Below, piece after piece: positions 17,164-25,709 of a stretch of DNA of 64,000 nucleotides. Position 1 is the first letter of the stretch, and each line of letters opens with the position of its first letter. The stretch comes from Halorussus aquaticus. Its GTDB lineage: Archaea > Halobacteriota > Halobacteria > Halobacteriales > Haladaptataceae. A model generated the notes under the pieces. It was not told the origin of the DNA. It did no database searches and worked only from the letters and a program-made list of their open reading frames with translations. The translations under genes and the position numbers were made by a program. Where the stretch lies: contig NZ_CP100402.1 in the NCBI RefSeq assembly GCF_024218795.1, forward strand, positions 124,001 to 188,000. The letters are read 5' to 3'.

Positions 17164-19042
17164 CCGTATCTTGGATAGCCGCAACTTGCAGCATGTCTCT
17201 CGAAGCCCGGTCCAGTTGCCGGGCTTCGATCTGATCGACGTTTGCAAGGCTTCGGACGACGCGGTCTCGTTTCGGGACGCCCTCCAGTTGCGGGAGAACG
17301 TAAGAGATGACGGCCTGGGTGAGCCGGTGACTCCATGGGACGGTTCGGGTCTCGGTGAGGTACTCGAGAATGTCTTTGACGACAGCTGGCCCGATAGCGC
17401 GGTCATCGATCGCACCGTTAGCTGCCTGCCAGACCTGTCCCACGTCTACGAGTGGCTGGCTACTTTGGGTCTCGTCGATGTCCTGGACGCCGGTATTCCA
17501 GACGTCATCGTAGTCCTTGAGGAGACTCCCAAGGCCTGCGTCATTGAGCGTCTCAAGATCGGGTGCAGGAACTCGGATGAAGGAGAAACGGCGCATGAAT
17601 GCATAGCTCATCTCGTAGAGCGAGGTCTTGTCGTAGGTGTTCAAGGTCGCGAAGAGACTCCAAGAATTCGGAATACGATACTCGTGCTGCAGGTAGACAG
17701 AACGCTCGTCAACCGGAGCAAGATCGACTTCCTTCCCCTTCTTAGTATACGGGAGTTGAACCGGTTGCCCGGAAAGAACCGTGAAGAGTTGACCGAAGGC
17801 CTTGTCGATATCGGCACGGTTGAGTTCGTCGATGACGAGCGATTCGTTGCGCTGGACGTTCGTGGAGCGTGTCTTGAACCGGTTCAGGACGAGGCCTGGA
17901 GTGAACTCGAGGTGATCACCGTCACTGCCGTCCTCGTTAGGCATGTAGCCACCAACAGTGTCGAAGGTCGACCAGTCGGCAGTCGCGGTCGTCACTTGCG
18001 ACCCCGAGTAGAGGTGCGGGTACTCCTCAGCGAGATAGTTGGCGACCCGGCGAGCGATCTCAGTCTTGCCCGTGCCAGGAGGGCCAGTCAGAATAATGTG
18101 CTTCCCCACTCGAAGCGCTCCTTCGATCTGGGCGACGATCTCCTCGCCTATGCTACTGGGGAAGTAGAGTCCGTCGAGGATTTCGTCGGGATCAAGTTCG
18201 CCGTCGAACGACTTATCGATCGCAATCGATGGAACCTCGTGAAGTTTGTCCGTGAGCGCTGTGATGATTCCACGAGCTTGCTCACCATTGAGGGGTTTAA
18301 TCATTTGATACCGGGGGAAGCCCGATCCACTCGCTTCCCGGCTGATTTCGTCTGCCTCGTCGAAGTCAAGCGAATTGTCCGTGAGCAACTCCAGATCAGC
18401 GTCAACGGTCGCTGATGATTTTGCGTAGATATCGTTGGTGAAGTCGATTTCATCGATATCTCCTGTCGCGTACAAGCGCTCGAAAGCGACGAGGTACGGG
18501 AACGAATCGTCTTTCGGACGACCGTCTCGTTCGTCGAACCACCACGTCTTCTCGTCCGGCTTAGTAGTCTTGGCACGGACAATTCCAGCACCGATTATAC
18601 CAGACTCCTGGTTCTGGAGAGCTTCCCAACCGGGTGAGCCTGTCGAATGGAACAGGATAACGTCGCCAGCCTGTATGTCTTGCCAATCGTTTTGGTCCCC
18701 TTCTTCTAATCCGAGTGCTGCGTATTCGTAGGTAGTAAGCCAGTAGTCCGGCGGAGCGGTGAACTTGTAGACGGTCGGCTGAGTGTCTGAGACGTGTTCT
18801 GCAAGAGGGTGATCGTCGTCTAATTCATCTGTGCCGTCTGTGTCTGTGGGGACAGTGTAGGTTTCCCGGAGAATGCTGTTGAGTCGTGGCTGGCTGAGAG
18901 GTGCGCCGCGGATATCCATGTCCGCCTGGAGGATGCGGAACCACGCGAGGAACAGCATTTCGACGGAGGAGAACCCACGATGAGAGCCAACACCTAATTC
19001 GTCGGCCATCGCTTCGAGGTCGGACTCTATAGACTCGTACAC
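17156..19042 (-). CDS. mcrB: McrB-like AAA+ GTPase/ATPase, C-terminal part of a split frame
   Basis: 628 residues from a GTG at 19040-19042. Coding sequence continues in the same frame up to the TAG at 19289-19291 without any ATG, GTG or TTG between. A PUA/EVE-like domain (about residues 90-200, with AGDVILFHSTGSPGW) is followed by the AAA+ module. Walker A is [11 protein letters not shown] (about 318), Walker B is SLVIDELNRAD, the McrB-type signature, and sensor region ATLNTYDKTS then AFMRRF. It forms the motor ring for the McrC at 15811. The missing or weak start, plus the N-terminal half encoded just upstream in the same frame, indicates one protein interrupted by a nonsense codon. Whether it is made is open. 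Confidence 0.8.
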   Translation of the reverse strand: MYESIESDLEAMADELGVGSHRGFSSVEMLFLAWFRILQADMDIRGAPLSQPRLNSILRETYTVPTDTDGTDELDDDHPLAEHVSDTQPTVYKFTAPPDYWLTTYEYAALGLEEGDQNDWQDIQAGDVILFHSTGSPGWEALQNQESGIIGAGIVRAKTTKPDEKTWWFDERDGRPKDDSFPYLVAFERLYATGDIDEIDFTNDIYAKSSATVDADLELLTDNSLDFDEADEISREASGSGFPRYQMIKPLNGEQARGIITALTDKLHEVPSIAIDKSFDGELDPDEILDGLYFPSSIGEEIVAQIEGALRVGKHIILTGPPGTGKTEIARRVANYLAEEYPHLYSGSQVTTATADWSTFDTVGGYMPNEDGSDGDHLEFTPGLVLNRFKTRSTNVQRNESLVIDELNRADIDKAFGQLFTVLSGQPVQLPYTKKGKEVDLAPVDERSVYLQHEYRIPNSWSLFATLNTYDKTSLYEMSYAFMRRFSFIRVPAPDLETLNDAGLGSLLKDYDDVWNTGVQDIDETQSSQPLVDVGQVWQAANGAIDDRAIGPAVVKDILEYLTETRTVPWSHRLTQAVISYVLPQLEGVPKRDRVVRSLANVDQIEARQLDRASRDMLQVAAIQDTDE

Positions 19043-19288
19043 CGCACGGAGCTGATCGAACTTCGCGGCAGTACTCGGCGATACTTCGGCCGACGGCTTG
19101 AATCCGTCTAGAGCGACCGCCCAGTCCTCAATGATAGCCTCGCCGATGCGGTGTCTGAGCCACGCAGTATCCTCGGACGCTCGTGTAAGTCGTTCGCGGA
19201 CATCCTCGAGCGCCTCATCGAGCGTATCGTACTCGTCTGCTGGCTCGACTATTACACCCTCCTGCGGATAGATCTTCTGTCCCGTAAT

Positions 19289-19291
19289 CTA
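19289..19291 (-). other. In-frame TAG dividing the McrB frame
   Basis: A single amber codon separates two segments that share one reading frame from 20398 to 17156 (1081 codons including the final stop). The 82 codons after it encode acidic, haloarchaeal-looking sequence but no usual start codon. The context is GAG-TAG-ATT. A nonsense mutation, a sequencing error or readthrough would each explain it. Confidence 0.85.
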
Positions 19292-20398
19292 CTCAAGGAA
19301 CTCTTCGACAGAGTCGAATTCCGAGAAGAAAGTCGAACCGTCGCGGTCGAAGTTAAGCGCGCTGTAGGTGTCGTTGGGCCACCCCTTGAAGTCTAACAGG
19401 TCCCAGAACCACTCTCGGTCGAGTTTGGCCTGATAGATCGGTTCGAGGAACATTACGTGAGGGAACGTTCTGTCTGTGGCGTCTCCCCAGCCAACTGCGT
19501 CGGTGAACTCTCTCGCCGTATTCGGGTCCAGGACGGTCGCGTGAGCGACGCGCGCTAAGACCGTGTAGTCACCGTCGCGACGACCATTACGGTCGGCGAA
19601 TAACAGATAGTCACCCTCTTCGGCGGCCTCGTCTTCTTGATTGCCCCAAACCCGGAGGTTCTCCTGATCGATCGGTGCTTCGTAGACACCTTCGAGTCGT
19701 TCTCGAGGGACGCCTTCTACGATCGTCTGTTCGAAGTTCGTCCGAATCGGGCCGTCTCCGGCTTTCACCGGGACTTGGTAGACGGTTGGTGTCGATTTCG
19801 GCTCGGGCGAAGAATTCACAGAGATGTACTTCTGATATCCGTCTACGAGCGTCCGAAGATCACGTTCTAGCTCATCGTCGTCGGGTATTTCACCCAACTG
19901 GTAGCGCTTGTAGAAGATGGTTCCTGGCCCGTAGAGTTCGTTCCGACTTGACGCGTTTGGGAACTCTAACGATCCGGCTTTGAAACCTTTTGGCTGAATC
20001 GTCTTCCGCACGTCTCTCGCGGTCTCCTCCAACTGATTTCGGGCTGCCGGAGTCCCTAGCTCGTCCTTCAGAGTCGTGACTCCCTGATTGAGGGTGAGTG
20101 TTACGCGGTCCTGTTGTGGCTCGAAGAGGTAGACGACGTAGACCCCATCCTGAATCTCGGTCGTCTCTCGCGGGTCCATAACCGCAACCCAGGGAATAGC
20201 AGTCCATCGGCCTCGTCCGGGAGACGATTTTACGACGACATCTTCGTCACCGAGTATCTCCTCGATCTGTTCCGGAATGTGGGTCTCTATATCCTTGCGC
20301 GTGACGTGTGAGGTGAGTCCCTGGCCGATCTGCTCGACAGGGTACTCAGCGACGACACGGTGAAGTAATTCAGAGAGTCCCTCAGAAGGCAAACTCAT
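19289..20398 (-). CDS. mcrB: MrcB_N (DUF3578) plus EVE-like domain, N-terminal part of the split McrB
   Basis: 369 residues from the ATG at 20396-20398. Residues 1-190 match the MrcB N-terminal pattern: GRGRWTAIPWVAVMDP, GVYVVYLFEPQQDRVTLTLN, typical of McrB-like DNA-sensing modules. Residues 230-350 (RVWGNQEDEAAEEGDYLLFA, GDYTVLARV, PHVMFLEPI) look like an EVE/PUA-like modified-base reader. It ends EEFLE-TAG, and the very next codons (ITGQKIYPQEG) continue in frame into the AAA+ part. Together the two parts would give 1080 residues with two reader domains, motor and no gap. Probably the sensing half of the type IV restriction enzyme. Confidence 0.75.
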   Translation of the reverse strand: MSLPSEGLSELLHRVVAEYPVEQIGQGLTSHVTRKDIETHIPEQIEEILGDEDVVVKSSPGRGRWTAIPWVAVMDPRETTEIQDGVYVVYLFEPQQDRVTLTLNQGVTTLKDELGTPAARNQLEETARDVRKTIQPKGFKAGSLEFPNASSRNELYGPGTIFYKRYQLGEIPDDDELERDLRTLVDGYQKYISVNSSPEPKSTPTVYQVPVKAGDGPIRTNFEQTIVEGVPRERLEGVYEAPIDQENLRVWGNQEDEAAEEGDYLLFADRNGRRDGDYTVLARVAHATVLDPNTAREFTDAVGWGDATDRTFPHVMFLEPIYQAKLDREWFWDLLDFKGWPNDTYSALNFDRDGSTFFSEFDSVEEFLE

Positions 20399-20570
20399 AG
20401 CGAGGGCAACGAAATGAAGGGCAATCAAGATTATCCTTCGGCGTTGGCCTCATCTATTTTCCAAGAATGTACCTCGAAAAGTTGACTGTCTCACTATTGG
20501 ATAACGTGACCCACTGGAGTGACCTCAAATAGGTATGAATAGTAGGCTGCTTCTCTATTAGAGGAAAAAC

Positions 20571-20580
20571 TATTTATATA
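20571..20580 (+). promoter_or_regulatory. TATA box for the winged-helix gene at 20601
   Basis: TATTTATATA is centred about 25 bases before the ATG at 20601, the spacing expected of a leaderless haloarchaeal transcript. It lies in the divergent region shared with the McrB-like gene. Confidence 0.6.
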
Positions 20581-20600
20581 TGATATGCATTAGTGGTGGT

Positions 20601-21227
20601 ATGGTCTCGATAAGCGATACCGAACTCTTCGGCATGGTTGTAGCGCTGTACCAAGAAAAGAACGACTACGCAACCTACCAAAAACCGGACTCAAGAGATC
20701 GACTCACAGAAACCATTCACGGCCTCCAAGGTGATCTTCTACATTACCACAACGTCGACATCGTCGAGGAAGTTGGTCATCCCGATGAAGTGTTCGTTAC
20801 TGTCCGAGACGTAGCTACCCTTACTGGCTATTCTCAGGACAATGCTCGGAGACGCTTGGACGTTCTCGTCGATGAAGGTCTACTCATCTTCCACGGTGAT
20901 GTTCCTGGTGAGAACACCCAACGCCTCTATCTCCCTGCCGATCTGCCAGTAAAAGAGAAATTCGCTAAACTCCACGAACTCGATGGACGCAGCATTCCAC
21001 CGCAACTGACTGACCGGACTTCAGTCACACCAGGCGACTTCGACCACGCTGAAGGAGGAGTCTTCGTGTACGAAGAAAACCCGACGATAGGTGTAGACGT
21101 GGAAGCACCAGAAGACTGGTCAATTCGAGCTTACGTCGAGGACCAACTGAGTAAGAATGACCTCGTCGCTACGGACCTCGATAACTTCTGCTACAAACTC
21201 CGACAAAAAGCTGAACTGATAGAATAA
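20601..21227 (+). CDS. Winged-helix protein divergent from the McrBC operon
   Basis: 208 residues from ATG 20601, which sits at leaderless distance from a TATA box. An earlier ATG at 20580 overlaps that box and is less likely. The centre carries a winged helix (VTVRDVATLTGYSQDNARRR then LDVLVDEGLL). The first 60 residues resemble a small helical module (ELFGMVVALYQEKNDY). No membrane segment. Because it is transcribed divergently from the restriction genes across about 200 bases, it may regulate them, but this is only inferred from position. Family not identified further. Confidence 0.6.
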   Translation: MVSISDTELFGMVVALYQEKNDYATYQKPDSRDRLTETIHGLQGDLLHYHNVDIVEEVGHPDEVFVTVRDVATLTGYSQDNARRRLDVLVDEGLLIFHGDVPGENTQRLYLPADLPVKEKFAKLHELDGRSIPPQLTDRTSVTPGDFDHAEGGVFVYEENPTIGVDVEAPEDWSIRAYVEDQLSKNDLVATDLDNFCYKLRQKAELIE

Positions 21228-21524
21228 GGCGTAGGCCCCGTCCCGTGGGCACTTCTCCGAATTTCTCTTGCGATGCATCTTGACCGAATGGGTCTGAAAT
21301 TTGTCGGACTTTGTGGACCCGTCTTGTTCACGTTCAAACTCTAGGTAATGGACGTGACTCTGCAGGGTATGAGGATTCCAGGTACGAACTAGGCGAGCAT
21401 TTAGAAATCCTGGTTCAGTTGTCGGTCGAGGATTTGTTCAATACCAGATTGATGGAACGTAGGTTTGGAGTATGGAGATATCCCCCTCAGAATTTATATG
21501 TCTTGAATATATCCATAATACGTG
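21228..21524. other. Intergenic stretch with a promoter for the membrane gene
   Basis: About 300 bases with no supported gene. An AT-rich TATA-like segment (AATTTATATG, 21491-21500) lies about 30 bases before the start at 21525. Nothing else was recognised. Confidence 0.4.
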
Positions 21525-22079
21525 ATGTCACAGAACTCAGACTCACTCCGGAGTGTCGGTGTTATAGTCGGTGTATTCGCAGCGATCGGTGTCGGCCTCG
21601 GATTAACGGGATTCATCAGCATCGGTTGGATTGAAGGCACCTTCACGAGCGCGGACCAAAGCGGGTTCGCTAACTCTCTCGGACAGATGTTCGTCGGTCT
21701 CGTTTTCCTCCAAAGTGTGATAATCACGTTCTTCACCGGGCCGACAGTCGCCGCCCTCGCTGGACTCGTCACGGGGATCTCGAAGACCAGCAAGACTCGA
21801 GCTGCAGGAATCAGTGGTATCGGTGCGTTCGTCGGTTTCTACATCATGGTGCTGATAGCCATCTTGGTGATGTCGATGGCATATAGCACGAGCGGAGGTA
21901 GCGGATCCGGTGGCTCAGGTTCCTTCGATTTAGTCAATACGCTCGTGACTGCTGCGAAGGCCGGAATTCCGACTGCTGCGGTCGGCGTCGTTGCTGGCTA
22001 TATCGGGAGTCACTTCGAGGGGATCAACATCTCTCTCGGACAGCAGTCTCCTTCTCCGCAGAGTATGTCCGACGACTAA
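21525..22079 (+). CDS. Integral membrane protein with Gly/Ser-rich loop
   Basis: 184 residues from ATG 21525 (a GTG one codon upstream is in frame). Four hydrophobic segments are seen (about 10-33, 50-75, 90-118, 136-158). A short linker, TSGGSGSGGSGS, lies between the third and fourth. Gly/Ala-rich helices of this type are common in haloarchaeal DUF5518-like membrane proteins, but I cannot confirm a family. No enzymatic motif is visible. Confidence 0.55.
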   Translation: MSQNSDSLRSVGVIVGVFAAIGVGLGLTGFISIGWIEGTFTSADQSGFANSLGQMFVGLVFLQSVIITFFTGPTVAALAGLVTGISKTSKTRAAGISGIGAFVGFYIMVLIAILVMSMAYSTSGGSGSGGSGSFDLVNTLVTAAKAGIPTAAVGVVAGYIGSHFEGINISLGQQSPSPQSMSDD

Positions 22080-22110
22080 CTTCAGTTGAACAAGCCATTT
22101 TCGCTATATC

Positions 22111-22479
22111 CTGGACCTCGCGACGGGGGATGCGCGGTTCGCCATCGCGTTGCTTCGCCGGGCCGCCGAGCGCGCCGAAATCGAGGGGCGTGACTCGTTC
22201 AGTCCGGGGTTGGTCGAGGACATAGCGGACGACGCCGAGACGGAGGTCTACGAGCGCAACGTCCAGCGGTTGTCTACCCACCAGCGGATTCTGTTCGATA
22301 TCGTTCGGGAGTCGGAGGAAATCGCGGCGGGCGAGTTGCATGCCGAGTACGAGGAGCGAATGGGAAACCCGAAGTCGAAGCCGACTCGACGGCGGTATCT
22401 CCAGTCGTTGAAGCGGTACGAGTTGGTCGAGCAGGTTGGGCGGACGCGAGGGACGTGCTATCGGTATTTAGAGCCGTAG
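22111..22479 (+). pseudogene. Orc1/Cdc6 replication initiator, C-terminal fragment
   Basis: About 122 residues: GDARFAIALLRRAAERAE, VYERNVQRLSTHQRILFDIV, then AGELHAEYEERMGNPKSKPT and RRYLQSLKRYELVEQVGR to a TAG. This is the end of the AAA+ lid plus the C-terminal winged helix of a plasmid-type haloarchaeal Orc1/Cdc6. The Walker A and B part is absent and stops lie just upstream (22087-22089). It is therefore the tail of a lost initiator gene, evidence of past replicon fusion or recombination. A second, shorter piece of similar sequence lies near 24285. Confidence 0.75.
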
Positions 22480-22551
22480 ATGAGCGATACGTACGAAGTG
22501 CGTATCGCTCACTGATTAACGTCTTCCCCGTCAAGAGAAACCGGGGCGTGC

Positions 22552-23736
22552 TTACGGTAGCGCCGTCTGGAGATCTTCACAGAGATCATCAGCGTCTTCG
22601 AGACCAACCGACACCCGGACCAACGTCTCGGGAATCTCCGCCGTGGCCTCCCCGTGACCCACCTCGTCGGGAATCATCAGCGACGGTACTTCGATAAGAC
22701 TCTCAGTCCCACCAAGACTGGCTCCCGGCGTGAATATCTCAAGCCCTTTAATGAACGCTTCAAGTTCGACAAGCGTACCGTCGAACTCGAACGACAGCAT
22801 CCCGCTATACCCCGACATCTGCTCACTCGCAAGGTTATGTTGCGGGTGACTCTCAAGCCCCGGATAGTAAACGCGGGCGACTTGATTGTGGTTCTCAAGG
22901 AACCGCGCGACCGCCATCGCGTTCTCCTCGTGATATTCCATCCGCGCTGGCAACGTCTTCACCCCTCGCGTAACCAGATAGCAGTCAAACGGCGAAAGCA
23001 TATTTCCAAGCCCAGTCTGCTGGGCAAACGCCATCTGCTCGAATATCTCATCGTCGTCAGTGATAACGGCACCGCCGGTTGAGTCGGAGTGTCCGTTGAG
23101 ATACTTCGTCGTGCTGTGGACGACGATGTCCGCACCTAGTTCCAGCGGGGCTTGGAAGTACGGACTCGCAAACGTGCTGTCCACCCCGAACAGGCTATCG
23201 TGGTCGTCGGCGATGTCGGCTATCGCCCGGACGTCGCACAGGCGCATCAGTGGGTTCGTCGGAGTCTCCGCCCAGATTAGGTCGGTATCCGAATCGACGA
23301 CGGCGGCGATGTTTTCGGGGTCACGAGCGTCCACGAAATCGACATCGATGCCGAGGTGTCCGGCAGCGAGTTCCGTGAGCAGTTTTTCGGTTCCGCTATA
23401 GATGGAGTCCGAGGAGACGACGTGGCCCCCCGGAGGAACGAGCGAGAGCATCGTCGTCGAGGTGGCGGCCATTCCGGAGGCGAACGCCAATGCATGCTCA
23501 CCGCCTTCGATGCGGGCTAACTGCTCTTCGAGGGTCGCCCGCGTCGGATTGCTCTCGCGGGAGTAGTCGTGTTCATTAGCTTCGTCCCCGCTGGCCCACT
23601 CGAATGTGGTCGAGAGGTGAATCGGCGGGACAACGTCGTTCGTTCCACTTCTGTGGGGGTGCGTCTCGGTCCTCGCTGCGCCGACAGCGACGGTCGCAAA
23701 TCGATTCTCGTTAGACTGGTCATCGTTTCGTGTCAT
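22552..23736 (-). CDS. PLP-dependent cystathionine gamma-synthase/lyase-type enzyme
   Basis: 394 residues from ATG 23734-23736. It has the Cys/Met metabolism PLP family layout: VPPIHLSTTF and YSRESNPTRATLEEQLA near the N-terminus, EGGEHALAFASGMAA (phosphate and ring stacking region), IWAETPTNP, GVDSTFASPYFQAPLELGAD and the PLP lysine in VVHSTTKYLNGHSD. Length is normal. The enzyme would catalyse transsulfuration (gamma-replacement or gamma-elimination on homoserine derivatives or cystathionine). Synthase, gamma-lyase and O-acetylhomoserine sulfhydrylase cannot be separated by eye. Single gene; soluble. Confidence 0.85.
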   Translation of the reverse strand: MTRNDDQSNENRFATVAVGAARTETHPHRSGTNDVVPPIHLSTTFEWASGDEANEHDYSRESNPTRATLEEQLARIEGGEHALAFASGMAATSTTMLSLVPPGGHVVSSDSIYSGTEKLLTELAAGHLGIDVDFVDARDPENIAAVVDSDTDLIWAETPTNPLMRLCDVRAIADIADDHDSLFGVDSTFASPYFQAPLELGADIVVHSTTKYLNGHSDSTGGAVITDDDEIFEQMAFAQQTGLGNMLSPFDCYLVTRGVKTLPARMEYHEENAMAVARFLENHNQVARVYYPGLESHPQHNLASEQMSGYSGMLSFEFDGTLVELEAFIKGLEIFTPGASLGGTESLIEVPSLMIPDEVGHGEATAEIPETLVRVSVGLEDADDLCEDLQTALP

Positions 23737-23954
23737 TGGTGGTTCACCATAAGACTCACTCGGGAGGTCGTACACCCCGATACGATTGGGTTGTGCATAG
23801 GAGTATTCTTTCTAGCGATGGATAGGTGTGGAGTTTCAGGCGAGATTGACAAGAGACAAAACAGGGTTGACGCGGGTCAACAAGTAATCTGTAGCGAAAC
23901 GTTGTATCCCCAGAGAGGAGGCATTTTATCTGCGTGGGCGAGTGAGCCGTATTG

Positions 23955-24275
23955 ATGTATCTCGTTACGTTCCGCCTCGATCCGGGAGAGTACGATGCGG
24001 AGTTCCACGAGTTGAACGACGCGATACAAGCGGCCGCCGAGGACACCGAGGGGTATCTGGGTAAGCGGACGTGGCAATCCCCGGAGAGCGAGGAGGTTCT
24101 CGTCGTATACTACTGGGAGACGTTGGACGCGCTCGAATCGTTCGGAGCAGATCCTGACCACAAACGGGCGAAACAGCGATGGACAGAGTGGTACGATGCG
24201 TACGAAGTCACCGTTACAGAAGTCGTCGAGGCATATGGGAGTGGGTTCGGTGATAACGCAGACCCGCCTGCGTAG
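23955..24275 (+). CDS. Small dimeric alpha-beta barrel (ABM-like) protein
   Basis: 106 residues from ATG 23955. The pattern MYLVTFRLDPGEYDAEFHEL, GYLGKRTWQSPESEEVLVVY and YWETLDALESFGADPDHKRA fits the antibiotic-biosynthesis-monooxygenase (ABM) fold: a ferredoxin-like half-barrel with the usual helix after YWES. Such proteins act as heme-degrading or quinone-oxidising enzymes, or have unknown roles; no specific active-site residue is diagnostic here. TATTTTATC-like sequence about 30 bases upstream may be the promoter. Transcribed divergently from the PLP enzyme. Confidence 0.65.
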   Translation: MYLVTFRLDPGEYDAEFHELNDAIQAAAEDTEGYLGKRTWQSPESEEVLVVYYWETLDALESFGADPDHKRAKQRWTEWYDAYEVTVTEVVEAYGSGFGDNADPPA

Positions 24276-24282
24276 AGCAACC

Positions 24283-24325
24283 GGATCACGGCGGGCGAAC
24301 TGCACGCCGAGTATGCCACCGAACC
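24283..24325 (+). pseudogene. Very short Orc1/Cdc6-like remnant
   Basis: The plus strand reads RITAGELHAEYATE, closely resembling the EIAAGELHAEYEE segment of the Orc1/Cdc6 fragment at 22111-22479, also at DNA level. Similarity ends after about 40 bases. Probably the scar of a duplication or recombination involving the same initiator gene. Confidence 0.4.
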
Positions 24326-24508
24326 GTGGCCTGGATGCAGGCGGATTGAGACAGAATCGAACCCAGAGTAGAGCGCAAACCCGCCGACCAACGCGGCCGC
24401 GCTACGCCAGCGAAATAGAGGTTGAGAAACAATAGTAGATTAGAACCTCCTATAGAGCAGATAGTCAGGGAAAGCCATTTGTCTATTTACTGAGTTTTGG
24501 CCGATATC

Positions 24509-25411
24509 ATGGAACGACTTGCAGATGCGTACTCCACAGACAAAGCCGAACGCCGAGTAGCATTTTCTCCCCACTCCCTCGACGGCTATGCTGTAGACCT
24601 CTTCGCAATCGCGGCGGTTGCAGTCGTCCTCGTTCTGGTCATGCAGACTCGACCGAGCTTCCAGAACCAACTCGTCCTCTTCTACGACGACCCGACGCTC
24701 CACGCCTTCTACACGACACACTTCGTCCACTCGTCACCAGCACACCTCCAAAGTAACGCCGCGATGTACCTCGTGGTCGTGCCGCTCACCTATCTTATCT
24801 CCCTCCAGTCCAACCGCCACCGCGAATTCCGACTTGGCTTCCTCGCTGTCCTCTTTATTATGCCGCCGGTCATCTCGCTCGCGAGCTATCTCGGCCTCGA
24901 TCTCGTCATCGAGACGATCTTCGGCTTCGACCCGAACGTCCGCTCCAGTCGTGGCTTCTCGGCGCTCGTGGGAGCGTTCGTTGGGATGCTCACGGTCTCG
25001 GTGGCTGACCTCTTCCGCAACCTCGCTCCTCGGGAAGGGTCCTACTGGCCGGTGATTGGAGTGATGTTCTGGTACGGGGTTGCGACAGCGTTCTTTAGCG
25101 TCTTCCAATATTTGGTCAGCCCGTGGACGGTGCTGCTGGTTCTGTTGCCGACTGGGTATACGGTGTGGCTCGTACGGAAGGTTGGGGTAGAGTACGGTCT
25201 TTCGGAGGGACTGCAGGAGGATGGTTGGCTCCGTGGGCAGCCGGTGACGGTTGGATTGCTGGTGGTCGGGTTTATGGCCGCGGTCTGGGGTACGCGAGGG
25301 CTACTGGCGTTTCCGTGGTTCGCGGGTGGGACGAATACGCTGTCGCACTTCGTCGGGCTTCTGACCGGCCTCGGAGTAACTTCACTAGTGATAGATAACC
25401 GAAAGAACTAG
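24509..25411 (+). CDS. Rhomboid-like intramembrane serine protease
   Basis: 300 residues from ATG 24509 (an in-frame TTG lies four codons upstream). At least seven hydrophobic segments. Rhomboid hallmarks are present: HLQSNAAMY (His and Asn of the oxyanion region, after the L1-like HFVHSS), catalytic Ser in SSRGFSALVGAF, and the catalytic His in SHFVGLLTGLG near the C-terminus. It should cleave membrane proteins within their helices; the substrate is unknown. A relic with a nonsense codon and missing ends lies at 14730-15003, so the gene has been duplicated within this region. Confidence 0.8.
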   Translation: MERLADAYSTDKAERRVAFSPHSLDGYAVDLFAIAAVAVVLVLVMQTRPSFQNQLVLFYDDPTLHAFYTTHFVHSSPAHLQSNAAMYLVVVPLTYLISLQSNRHREFRLGFLAVLFIMPPVISLASYLGLDLVIETIFGFDPNVRSSRGFSALVGAFVGMLTVSVADLFRNLAPREGSYWPVIGVMFWYGVATAFFSVFQYLVSPWTVLLVLLPTGYTVWLVRKVGVEYGLSEGLQEDGWLRGQPVTVGLLVVGFMAAVWGTRGLLAFPWFAGGTNTLSHFVGLLTGLGVTSLVIDNRKN

Positions 25412-25435
25412 TAGATGGAGTAATATATTACCTCC

Positions 25436-25633
25436 ATGGCCATCACCTCGACCTCCGAGGACGACACCCTCAGCATCGACCTTCCAAGCAATCGGGAATA
25501 CGAGCGCGTCGAAGACGCCGACTTGGACGAGGCACTCGTGGAGGCTATTCATCGCGCTGAAGACGCACAAAACGATTTCCTCGCACAGTTACTCCGAAAG
25601 GAACTGAAGTCGCATTACTACGAAACTCGCTGA
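25436..25633 (+). CDS. Small acidic protein downstream of the rhomboid gene
   Basis: 65 residues, very acidic (DADLDEALVEAIHRAEDAQN). The C-terminal half is predicted helical, ending FLAQLLRKELKSHYYETR. A TATA-like word (TAATATATTA) precedes the start closely, so it may have its own promoter. No cysteines, no membrane segment and no recognised family. Confidence 0.55.
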   Translation: MAITSTSEDDTLSIDLPSNREYERVEDADLDEALVEAIHRAEDAQNDFLAQLLRKELKSHYYETR

Positions 25634-25709
25634 CCGATTTCGTTCAGCATCTGTGATTTTATCATTGTTCTGCTAGACTTTTATTAGTAAATAGATACTA
25701 ACCGTAGTT

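Noticed and set aside
17171-18415. Long plus-strand frame opposite the McrB motor
   Set aside because: Antisense shadow of a clear AAA+ gene; the GC-rich third positions keep the opposite strand open.
19289-19291. Pyrrolysine or other recoding of TAG
   Set aside because: Other genes here end with TAG (for example 47886 and 59291), and pyrrolysine use is not known to me in haloarchaea; a mutation or base error is simpler.
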